Shown: positions 11,363 to 22,340 of the stretch, one piece after another
Layout of the letters: every line of letters begins with the position of its first letter
Position numbering within the stretch: position 1 is the first letter of the stretch
Assembly: GCA_018398585.1 (NCBI GenBank)
Contig: JAGTTD010000001.1
Span: 38,641,938 to 38,705,937, forward strand
DNA: 64,000 nucleotides
Direction of reading: 5' to 3'
Source: Simmondsia chinensis
Taxonomy: Eukaryota > Streptophyta > Magnoliopsida > Caryophyllales > Simmondsiaceae
Notes under the pieces: generated by a model
What the model saw: the letters and a program-made list of their open reading frames with translations, nothing else
What the model was told of the DNA's origin: nothing
Database searches by the model: none
Made by a program: the position numbers and the translations under genes

Positions 11363-14012
11363 CAAGGAGGGACTTGAGAAGATGGACCGCGAGAGTTTGA
11401 TGAAGTGCCTTCGGCACTAGGACGCAGAGCAATTGGATTCTTGCACGTGGATCGGTTATGCCCGTGTTCCTTGCACCGACTGCACCTTTGACGAACACAC
11501 TCCTCACCGACAGACGCAATCCTCCTCTTCCGCCTCCTCCCAGAAGAGGTTTAAACGTCAGGTGGAAGAAGATTCACGTCAGCTACATCATGCGGGATAC
11601 GCCAGTCACTTATGTACGGCATCCGGTAGACGACACCTCTATACGACTCGTACCATTTTTCTCTACTGTAGAGGGGCGAGCATAAGTCGTACAGACCATA
11701 AGGACTGTGCCGTACGATGGCTAACACATGCTCACAAGGAAGCTGCTCAAGCTGAAACGTACTGCAGGTACATGTCCTCTGCGACATATTTACACAGAAA
11801 TTCTTCTCCCCATTGATGAGGTCGAAAGTATGATCATCAGCTCGCAAAATTTGCAGAGTGCAAAAACAATAAAAAAATAAAAAATAAATTAATCAAAACA
11901 TGCACGTATCATAAATTATATGGAGCTTACTGTCATCATTCTTAATAATTTCATTCTGTCTTGTAATTTCTTTTCGACATCGGGGGACATTGTACTGATG
12001 CAAGCTTCAGCCTTGGCTCTTTTGTCATGAAACCACTTCTGCAATAGTAGCCTAAACTCGCCAACGAGGGCAGTAATTGGATAGTCACACACCTTGACCA
12101 ATACAGCATTCATGGATTCCGAAATGTTTGTCGTCATTACGTTGTACCGACGACAAGAGGAGTGGGAACGAGTCCACTTGTCCAGTCTCACATCTTTCAA
12201 GTAATCTTTAGCCCCGGGTACGGCATAACATAAACTGAAAAATAAACTATGGAACTCTTGAATGTTGTATGCTTTAGCTGCTTTGTAGTAGTACTGATCC
12301 AACTGCTTCGTTTTGCTCTTAAATTTGGCCTTCAAGTTGTTCAGCAAGTGGTACATGCACAGCCCGTGAAATGTGCTGGGAAAACTTCTTCCACCGCGCG
12401 TTGGATGCTTCGGTGTCTATCAGATACAATGACATGGCCAATAGGCTCCCCAATGACTTCCTTCAATCTACTGAGGAACTAATGCCACGATGCATCATTC
12501 TCTGAATCAACGATACCAACAGCAATCGGGAAAATTTGCTGGTTGGCATCGTGGCAAACGGCCATGAACAGAACACCCCAGTATTTTCCCTTCATATGTG
12601 TTGCGTCAATGCTCACAATAGGCCAGCAAATCCAGTACCCTTTCAGTGAAGCATCAAGAGCAATAAAGAGGTACTGAAACCTGCACTCGTCATCTGTCTG
12701 TAAATAAAACGCTATACGGGGGTTAGTCTGTTGGAGGACTTGCAGATAAGCAGGCAAGAATGCATATGACTCTTCGGCAGTACCCAATCGAACACTATCG
12801 TATGCAATCTCTCTCGCCCTCCATGCAACACTGCAGCTGATATCGACACCGTAGCAACTGCGGATTTCATCTATGACATCCCGTGGCTTGAACACTCTTC
12901 CAGGGTTGACAAGTTTCTTGCGGACGCACTCCCGGACGACCCAACTGGTTGCCTGCCTGTGTTTAAGAGTGATGAGATCGGTAGGGAGGGTATGATTATT
13001 TTTAACTTTTGTAACCATCCAATACCCACCATCTGCTAGACGCGTAGCCCGAACCCTCCATGTGCAACCCTCTTGCACACAAAGAATAACCGTTAAGGAT
13101 TTGTTAGACTTGAAGCTCTTGAATTCAAAATTTTCCCTCATGGAAATTACTCCCAGGTTAGTCAACAAATCCTTCTTCGATTTAAATACTTGATGCACCT
13201 CGATTACATCAACCATCCTACCCCGCCCATATACCCCGTCAATCTGGCTCTTCTCATCACCGGAGCCAGCATCACCAGTAGCTTGGACGTCGGGGTGGAC
13301 ATTCGGTTGACCACTGGGTTCTGCATTCAGTTCCACTGCAGGTTCGACAATCAGAGGGTCTTCAAGGGAAATATTACGATGCTCGTAAGTGTGCCCCTCT
13401 AGAGGTGATGCATCAGGTATAGTCGATCGTACCTGGGATAAATTGATATTGTCCAAATTGTCCCATGCACTTTGATTGGAATTTTCCCAATCTCCACCTG
13501 TTGCTGTTGCCGCAAACGTCATAGGAGGCATGTCCAAATCGATTTCAGATGCATCTACGCGGGCTGCTTCCTCAATCCCGCATCCATACATCCACTAGAA
13601 GTCTTGGGAACCTCAGGGTGCGAACGGCCACTGTTCTCATCACCATCGGGAATTGTTTGAATGGGAGTCCGTTGCCAATCGAAGCAAGGATTCTTGTCAC
13701 CGGATGACTCTACAGTTACGATCAAAGTATGCTTCGCCCTATCTTCTTTAGCTAGTGCCTTCCACAACATAATTGACCTATCATCAACGACATCGTACAA
13801 GGGCGCGGCCTAAACGGCGGTGAAAAATTGAAAATGCATCTTTGAACCCGCATTCAATTGAGCACCTATCACCTCCGCCATAGTCTTTTGCAAACCAGCA
13901 AAGTCAGTTTTCTCATCCACTAAAAAATAACCCAATTTTCCACCAACGTACTCTGTCCTCTCCTTAAAGTGGCCACCGTACAGAACGTATGCAACAGCAA
14001 TATCACCCATTA
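11363..14012 (-). pseudogene. MULE (MuDR-type) transposase, decayed
   Basis: Cut-and-paste transposase of the Mutator superfamily. From N to C terminus: a short MuDR-type N-terminal domain starting MGDIAVAYVLYGG at 14010; the MuDR DNA-binding region (about 13220-13000); the catalytic core with SIDATHMKGKY near 12610, SDRH near 12430, a CMYH block near 12350 and ISESMNA near 12110; a SWIM zinc finger (CTC...PCEHV, about 11770-11725); and a CCHC knuckle (CSRCKEHGHNRSTC) near 11480. An intron probably starts at 11929, after the ATGACA donor context. Damage includes in-frame stops near 13810, 12479 and 11551 and frameshifts near 13575 and 12370. The start is placed at 14010 because a good splice acceptor (TTTCTTTCCACAG) ends two bases before that ATG. 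Confidence 0.88.
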
Positions 14013-16440
14013 CTGTGGAAAGAAAACAACATGATATCAAAGCAATAATGACATGAAACACACTAGGGTGGAATGGAAGTACAGCATTGAAACCACTCAT
14101 AAGCGGTGTATGATTGGTTTAAAACCATAATACACTAATAACACCTAACATAAGATTGTGTATATGTAAAGATACAAAGCTAAAAACCTGTAACACACCA
14201 ATGCAAATGATTTTACAGAATTTAAACCCATCATACCCGGTCTATGATTAATGATGCACCACTAACTATATGACTTAACACACACCAACAAAGCATGGTA
14301 TTACATGTCAGCTACAGCGTGGTATTACACACCAACATAGCGTGGTATTACACCACTTTAAGAAAGAATACATGGTGTATGATTCGCGTTACAGTCATAA
14401 ACAAGTTCATCACACACCTTTTAAAGCTATCATACACGGTGTATGGTTAAGGATACCACATTCTATACATGAAAGACACCCAAACAGGTTCATCATAGAC
14501 CATTTAAAGCTATCATACACGGTGTATGGTAAACCATACCCCATTCTGTACTTGAAAGATACCAAAACAAGTTCATCATACACCTTTTGAAGCTATTATA
14601 CACAGTGTATGGCTTAATATGCCCCATTCTATACTTGAAAGACACCAAAACAGGTTCATCACAAACCTTTTAAAGCTATCATACACCGTTAAAACCAATC
14701 ATACACAGTGTATGATTGATCATACACCACTAATTACTTGAAACACATCTAAACAAGTTGATTTCACACCATTAAAACCTATCATACACGGTGTATGATT
14801 GATCATACACCCCTACTTACTTGAAACACGCCTAAACAAGTTGATTTCACACCAATAAAACCACTCATACACGGTGTATGATTAACCATACACCACTAAT
14901 TACTTTAAAAACATATACACAAGTTGGTTTTTACATAGTTAAAACCAATCATACACGGTGTATGATTGATCATACACCACTAATTACTTGAAACACACCT
15001 AAACAAGTTGATTTCACACCATTAAAACATATCGTACACGGTGTATGATTGATCACAAACCCCTAATTACTTGAAACACACCTAAACAAGTTGATTTCAC
15101 ACTAATAAAACCAATCATACACGGTGTATGATTGATCATACACCACTAATTACTTAAAAAATATCTACAAAAGTTGGTTTCGCACTATTAAAACATATCA
15201 TACACGGTGTATGATTGATCGTGCACCACTAATTTCTTGAAACACACCTAAACAAGTTGATTTCACACCATTCAAACCTATCATACACGGTGTATGATTG
15301 ATCATACACCACTATTTATATGAAACACACCTAAACAAGTTGATTTCACACCATTAAAACCTATCATACACGGTGTATGACTAATCATACACCACTCTTT
15401 ACTTAAAACACACTAACACAAGTTTTTACACCGTAAAAACCAATCATACACGGTATATGACTAATAATACATGGTGTATGACTAATAATACACCACTTGC
15501 TTACTTAACTCACAATAACATAAGTCGATTTACACCATTAAAACATATCATACACGGTGTATGATGGATCATACACCACTAATTACTTGAAACACACCTA
15601 AACAAGTTGATTTCACACCATTAAAACCTATCATACACGGTGTATGATTGATCCTCCACCACTAATTACTTGAAACACACCTGAATAAGTTAATTTCAAG
15701 CCCTTAAAACCAACTATACACGGTGTATGATTGATCATACACCACTGTTTACTTGATACACACCTAGATAAGTTCATACTACAGCATTAAAAGCAACCAT
15801 ACAAGGTGTATGATTAATCACACACCACTGATGACTCAAGACAAACTAACACAAGTTGATTTCACACCATTAAAACCTATCATACACGGTGTATGATTGA
15901 TCCTACACCACTAATTACTTGAAACACGCCTGAATAAGTTATTTTCACACCCCTAAAACCAACCATACATGGTGTAGGATTGATCATACACCAATGTTTA
16001 CTTGATACACATCTAGATAAGTTCGTTTTACATCATTAAAAGCAACCATACACGGTGTATGATTAATCATACACCACTAATGACTTGAAACACACTAACG
16101 CAAGTTGATTTCACACCATTGAAACCTATCATACACGGTGTATGATTGATCATACACCCCTAATTACTTGAAACACGCCTAAACAAGTTGATTTCACCCC
16201 ATTTAAACCTATCATACACGGTGTATGATTGATCATACACCATTAACGACTTGAAAAACCCCAATACAACATGAGAATACACCATTTAAACCAATCATAC
16301 ACCACTAATGAGTTTAAACAAACCAAAAGAAAGTTATAATACATCATTTAAACCAATCATAAACCATAAATGACTTGTAAGACACCGACCTCATATGACA
16401 AGGATATATTAACGACAATGTCAACAAATGATCATTTTAC
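14013..16440 (-). other. Probable 5' UTR intron of the transposase gene
   Basis: On the - strand a donor-like AAG|GTAAAATG lies at 16440 and the acceptor TTCTTTCCACAG ends at 14013, just before the transposase ATG. Nearly all of the 2.4 kb between is palindromic satellite. Non-coding leader introns are common in plant genes; this one is inferred from splice-site strings only. Confidence 0.5.
14360..16270 (+). repeat. Palindromic satellite array, roughly 84-bp monomers, about 22 copies
   Basis: A simple tandem array of one monomer. Typical words are ACACGGTGTATGATTGATCA, CACTAATTACTTGAAACAC and AAGTTGATTTCACACC. The palindrome centre is G here (CACGGTG) and C in the central array (CACCGTG), although the flanking words run in the same direction. 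There is no three-part super-unit. Units around 15440-15490 are partly duplicated. Confidence 0.93.
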
Positions 16441-17062
16441 CTTCAATATCTGATCTGAAAACCGTGGAATGTGTGTAATGACTCAACCTTGAACCTACAA
16501 CAATGCCACAAAGCTTCAAACACGATCTTACCAAGGCTTCTTCTTCTTCTTCCGAGGGTCCAATGTAGCAAAACGACACACGGGGGATGAAAAAAATGGA
16601 GCTTGGGGGATTCAAATTGAGAGAAAAATAACAGAGAAGGGTGAATAAGAGGTGAGTAAAATGGGCGGGAAGTGAGAAGGGAGGGAGAGAGTGAGAAGCA
16701 AGTTACATGGTATAAAGTAAAACTATGTACTTCTGCATTAAATGAGGAGAGAGAAAATGGAGGGGGGAGTGGGTAAAGTAAACGGCTGGCATTAAATGAG
16801 GAGAGAGAATGGGAGAGAAAGAGGACAGGTGGGCCGGGGGGGGGGGGGGGGGAGAGCATTTTTGTCTAAAAAAATTTATTTAAGGTTAAGAGAGTCTATT
16901 TATAATTAAATAGGGGCTGGGGGGTCTAAAGGGGGTGATTTATCAAAAAGAATTGGGGGTGGGGAAGGCATTTAGGGGGTATAACTTTTAAAAGAAAAAT
17001 AAAAAAAAGAAAAAATGTAAGAAAAAAAAATTGGGAGTGGAAAGGGCATTTAGGGGATATAA

Positions 17063-17066
<4 letters not shown>
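16441..17066. other. MULE right end and low-complexity border
   Basis: Purine-rich sequence with a run of 17 G (16836-16852) and repeats of GGGGGTGGGGAAGGCATTTA. The part near 16441-16620 would be the first exon and promoter of the transposase gene on the - strand. The part after about 16860 reads as the reverse complement of the Helitron-like 5' ends seen further right (GGTGATTT...GGCATTTAGGGGGTATAAC). The exact MULE end was not found. Confidence 0.4.

Positions 17067-17110
<44 letters not shown>
17067..17110. repeat. (TA)n microsatellite
   Basis: About 22 TA dinucleotides between two copies of a purine-rich Helitron-like end. Confidence 0.95.
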
Positions 17111-17113
<3 letters not shown>

Positions 17114-17251
17114 GGGTGATTTTCCAAAAAGAATTGGGGGTGGGGAAGGCATTTAGAGGGTATAACTTTTAAAAGGAAAATAAAAAAAAGGAAAAATGTA
17201 AGAAAAAAGAATTGGGAGTGGAGAGGGCATTTAGGGGGTATAACTTATATA

Positions 17252-20096
17252 TCTATATTATATACTTATTGTGGAGTTGCCCCTCACTAAAAGGCCTCCA
17301 AACCCCCAATTTTTTTTTTATATTTTTCCTTTTTCTTAAAATTTCTTTTTCTTATCTTGTTTTTTCTTTTTTTCTTATTTTGCTTTTTTGGTATTTATTT
17401 GTAGATTAAATACATTATTTCTTTTATAACATTGATAAATAATTGGGATTAATAAATTTAGACACGTATTTTTTAATTTAAAGGTTAACTATATACAAAA
17501 TAAAAAACGGCGGGTGTGGAGCGGGCCAAGCCAGATCCCCACTTATCTTATCTTATCTTATCTTACTATATATAATAGAGAAGTTGTAAGTCCTCCAAAA
17601 GCACCCCCCCCAATCCTTTTTTTTTAGATTTTTCCTTTTTCTTTATTTACCTTTTTTTAATCCTTTTTAGATTTTTCTTTATTTATATATTAAACAATAA
17701 CAATTATTATTTATTTGTAGATTAAACAATAATTAATCTAAAAGCAGTCCAACTATATCTCAACGTATCAAAGGAATGGCAATGGGGCGGGGCAGCTATG
17801 GCGTGTCCCTTCCATACCCATACCCGCCACCCAAATCCTATACTCGTACCTGCTCCATTACCCGCCACGGGTATGAAGTGCATGTCCAACAATAATTAAT
17901 CTAAAAGTAGCACAACTATATCTCAACGTATCAAAGGGATGTCAATGGGCCGGTGCGGGTACAAGGTGCCTCCTCCATACCTGTATCCGCCACCCAAATC
18001 CTATACCGTACTCGCCTTATTGCCCTAATGTGCGTACAAAATGATTATCTATACCGGCTCATATTAGTTATTTAATACTATTTTTAAAAATAAATTACTT
18101 TTTTATAACATGTACAAACAATTATTTATACTTGCTCATATTAGTTATTTAATACTGTTTTTAAAAACAAATTATTTTTTATAATATTGGTAAATAATTT
18201 TAATTCTTGAATTTAAACACATATTTTTTAATTTCAAGGTTAACTATGTACAAAATGAACCGATTATGATGGGTATGGGGTGGGGCAGGGCGGGTATGAA
18301 GTGTGGCCGGGCCGGTCCCCACTTATACCCAGGCCCGCCCGGTTTCAATTTGGTTTATAAGATCTACGCATTAGACAATAAACTAACCATAACCGCCACC
18401 TAAATCCTATACCCGTGCCCGCCCCATTACCCGCCACCGATATGAAGTGCATACCCAACAACAATTAATCTAAAAGTATCACAACTATATATCAACGTAT
18501 TAAATGGATGGCAATAGGGCGAGGCGGGTACGGGGTGCCTTCTCCATACCCGTACCCGCCACACAAATCCTATACCTGTAACCCCTTCATTGCCCTAATG
18601 TACGTACAAAATAATTATTTATACCCGCTCATATTATTTGTTAAATATTAATTTTAAAAACAATTTTTTTTTTAATATTGATAAATAATTTGAATTATTA
18701 AATTTAAACCCTTATTTTTTAAATTTCAAGGTTAACTATATACAAAATGAGGCGGGTATAGTGGATATGAGGCCGGGCGGGGTGGGTATGGAGCGTGGCG
18801 GGGCGGATCCCCACTTATACCCGTAACCGCCCCGTTTGACTTTAGTTTATAAGATCTACGCACTAGACAACAAAAAAAAGGGCACCCGCCACCCAAATCC
18901 TATTCTCGTACACTGCCCGTGACCCGCCATGGGTACGAAGCGCATACCCCTACCCGCCCCGCCGGTGACTGACCCATACCCCTACCTGCCTCATTACCCG
19001 CGGGTATCCATTACCCACCCCATACCTCTTTAATGCGCGTATAGAAAGGTTATCTATACCCGCTCCTTTCAGGTGGAGCCCATTGCCATCCCAATATCTC
19101 TTAGTCAAAAAATTACCCACCACCAACTTTTCTACCAAAATAAACTAGAGCGTTATGCCATGCGCCACACTGAACCACCAATTCATTATCTTTTAAAATC
19201 GAATTCTTTGAGTTTGATTATTTTGGGGTTAGAAAAGTTATAGTTGGGTTATTTTGATAAAAACTTAGCGCACTATGCCAAACGTATATTCATGCATAAA
19301 GCAGTAAATTTTTAATTTAAAACTTCTCTTATGTAATCCAAGAACAGGGCGCGGGTTAGACCGCCGACAACCCAAAAAAAGAAATAAAGAGTTTTCGTAT
19401 TTAGTCCATGAAGTGTGACATTTCGTGTGCCTACTGCAAGAAAGGATTTATTTTAACCCGGTGAGGTATATAAATTTTGACTTGGGTTTATAAGATCTAC
19501 ACATTATACAACAAAACTAAGGTACGAAAAATCTTAATTCATTAAAGTTCCAAAAATTAAAAAGGAAAACATATTTTTAATTTAAGACTTTTCTTATTTA
19601 ACCTATAAAAAATAAAAAGGGTTCTAAAAAAAGGCCCCCGAGAACCATAAATAATAAAGGAAATATAAAGGCAATATATTATTATTTTAATACTTCTCTT
19701 ATGTAATCCGAGAATAGAGTATCGGTTATACCTCCAACAATTTCGAATTAAGAATTTTTGTATTTGGTCCATAAAGGAAAATCAGGTAAACCTCCCATAA
19801 CCAAAAATAAAAAATAATAAATTTTTAATTTAAGACTTACTGTATTTAATCCTTAAAAAAAAATCCGTAAAAGAAAAAAGAACAAATAAAGTCCCTGTTA
19901 AAGACTTAAAATGGAAATTATAGTTTGTCTTATTCTTTACTGAAAACTTTTACAATTACTATTATGAAAATTATGTAAATTGAACAAACATTATGGATAG
20001 CTGATCAAACAAGATGTTAGTTCGAAATAAAAAATCACGGATATAAAATACAGTGACTAATAAATATTATCCGTGTATCGCAGGGGAACGAACCTA

Positions 20097-20097
<1 letters not shown>
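17252..20097 (+). mobile_element. Helitron-like non-autonomous element(s), composite
   Basis: A 5' end with A|TC followed by an ATATA-rich start and a C-rich stretch (TCTATATTATATACTTATTG) is at 17252; a second similar start is at 17561 (TCTTACTATATATAATAGAG). The 3' side near 20071-20097 has a degenerate hairpin (CCGTGTATCGCAGGG) followed by AACGAACCTAG. CTAG endings preceded by a short GC hairpin and TC starts are Helitron signatures. No Rep/helicase is encoded. The body carries GC-rich hAT-like fragments. Confidence 0.5.

Positions 20098-20098
<1 letters not shown>

Positions 20099-20155
<57 letters not shown>
20099..20155. repeat. (AT)n microsatellite
   Basis: A pure AT dinucleotide run directly after the CTAG end of the preceding Helitron-like element. 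Confidence 0.95.
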
Positions 20156-20158
<3 letters not shown>

Positions 20159-20220
20159 ACCAAAATAATAAAGTGTAGCATTATTGTAAGGAAAAAATAT
20201 TAATAGAAAATAAATCTTTA

Positions 20221-22023
20221 TCTATTATATAATTGTGAAGTTCCTCCCCCCCTAAAAAGTCCCCTAATCCTCAATCCTTTTTTCTTACATTTTTCCTTTT
20301 TTTTTAAGCTTCCTTATTTTACTTTTTCCTTTTTTCTTATTTTACTTTTTTGGTATTTATTTGTAAATTAAATACATTATTTCTTTTATAACATTGATAA
20401 AAAATTGGGATTAATAAATTTTTAATTTAAGACTTTCTTATGTAATCCAAGAACAGGCCGCGGGTTAGACCTGCAAGAACCAAAAAAATATTAAATTTAA
20501 GACTTTTGTATTTAGTCCACGAAATATAGTATTTCGCGTGGCTACGGTAACGAAGGATTTATTTTCACCTGGTGAGATATGTGAAGTTTGACTTTGGTTT
20601 ATAAGATCTACGCATTAGAGAACAAAACTACGATACAACAAAACTTAATTCATTAAAGTTCCAAAAATTAAAAAAGAAAACATATTTTAAATTTAAGACT
20701 TTTCGTATTTAATCTATACAAAAATAAAAAGGGTTCCCGCCACGGGTACGAAGTGCATACCCGTACCCTCCCGGCAGACACAGACCCGTATCCCTACCCG
20801 CCTCATTGCCCGTGAATATCTATTACCCGACCCGTACCTCCTTAATGTGGGTACAGAACGATTATCTATACCCGCTCTTATTAGTTATTTAATACTATTT
20901 TTTAAAAAATTATTTATTTATAAAATTGATAAATAATTGGGATTATTAAATTTAAACACGTATTTTTTACTTTCAATGTTAACTGTATACAAAATAAAGA
21001 GCGGCGGGTATGGAGTGGGCCAGGACAGGTACTCACTTATACCCATACCCACTCCAAATGGGGTGGCTACCCGTGAGTAGTGGGTTTCACCCGCCCCATT
21101 GCCACCTCAATATCTTTTAATCAAAAAATTACCCAGCTCTAACTTTTCTATAAGAAAAGTTATAGCTAGATAGTTTAATGAAGACCGTAACGCACTATGT
21201 CAAATGTATAGTCTTGCATGAAGCAATAAATTTATAAAAGTTTATAGCATCTTTAATTAAATTAAAAATGAGCCGAGTTAGAGTGATTTTCACTAATAGT
21301 TTAGAGGCATTAAGGATGAAATTATGAGTTCAGGGCCACTTTGATTTTGATTAATAGTATAATTCGAGAGGTCTTTATGGTATTTGTACTATAAAAGAAT
21401 TAATCTATTACCACTTTGCTTGGCGTACTCAAAATATCAATTTAAATATTAAAATATAAAGAGATTCACATGTAATTTTGGTAGGAGAACATTGAAGATA
21501 TATGAGATACTAGAGGCATCGTCGGCAAGTTAAAAAGTTTTTGAATCTTAGATTCGGAAAAGGCCTCTAGAAGAGTTTAAAATATGGTTCACGGTATATT
21601 TTTCAATCGAAAATTAAATTTATTTTAGTATTTGATTTTCACTAATAGTTTAGAGGTATTAAGGATGAAATTATAAGTTCGGGGCCACTTATACCCGTAC
21701 CCGTCTCAAACGCAGCTGTAACTTTTCTATAAAAAAATTATCCAACTTCATTTTCATACCGAAAAAATACCCAACTTTAACTTTTCAACCAAAATAAACC
21801 GGAGCGTCATGCCATGCACCACACTTTACCACCAATTCAGTGTATTAAATAAAGTTGGGTTATTTTTCGGTTATTAAATTAAGTTACTACTATAAAAATT
21901 ATATAAACTTAATAAAATTGTGGACAACTGATCAAATAATATGTTAGTTCGATGCTAAAAATTAGGGCTACAAAATACAGTAACCAATAAATAATACCCG
22001 TGCATCGCACGGGAACAAAATTA

Positions 22024-22025
<2 letters not shown>
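20221..22025 (+). mobile_element. Helitron-like non-autonomous element
   Basis: The start A|TCTATTATATAATTGTGAAG is followed by the C-rich block typical of this family. The 3' end holds the clean hairpin CCCGTGC-ATC-GCACGGG at 21997-22013, then AACAAAATTAGT, a slightly decayed version of AACGAACCTAGT. About 300 bp before the end is shared with the elements on either side. No coding capacity. Confidence 0.55.
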
Positions 22026-22084
<59 letters not shown>

Positions 22085-22340
22085 CATATATATATATATA
22101 CATATACATATATGTATATATATATACACGTATACATATATGTGTATGTATATATACATATACATACACATATACATATATGTGTATATATATATACATA
22201 TATATGTGTATATATATATATGTATATATATATACATATATATGTGTATATATATATATGTATATATATATACATATATGTATATATATATATATATGTA
22301 TAAATGTATATATCTATCTATCTATATACATATAGAGAAA
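22026..22340. repeat. Compound (TA)n / TATACA / TATG microsatellite
   Basis: About 300 bp of alternating TA, TATACA and TATGTG units. Long open frames rich in Tyr, Ile and Met in all directions are artefacts of this composition. Confidence 0.95.

Larger units (their letters stand above)
1..16860. mobile_element. Large Mutator-like element (MULE), left end outside the window
   Basis: Two MULE-type genes converge: a DUF1985-Ulp1 protease gene on + (to 3194) and a SWIM-domain transposase gene on - (coding from about 14010 down to 11363). Convergent transposase plus accessory gene is the layout of maize MuDR, and Ulp1-carrying MULEs are an established plant group. The middle is satellite DNA bounded by inverted-repeat arms. 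Both genes carry stops or frameshifts, so this copy cannot encode its own proteins. The left terminus is beyond base 1. The right terminus is not resolved but lies near 16620-16930, where a G run and a T-rich border occur. Terminal inverted repeats and the usual 9-bp target duplication therefore cannot be checked here. Confidence 0.75.

Noticed and set aside
16443..16859. A 138-aa - strand frame rich in Pro, Ser and Leu
   Set aside because: It comes from a purine-rich tract with a G run; more likely the leader and promoter of the transposase gene.
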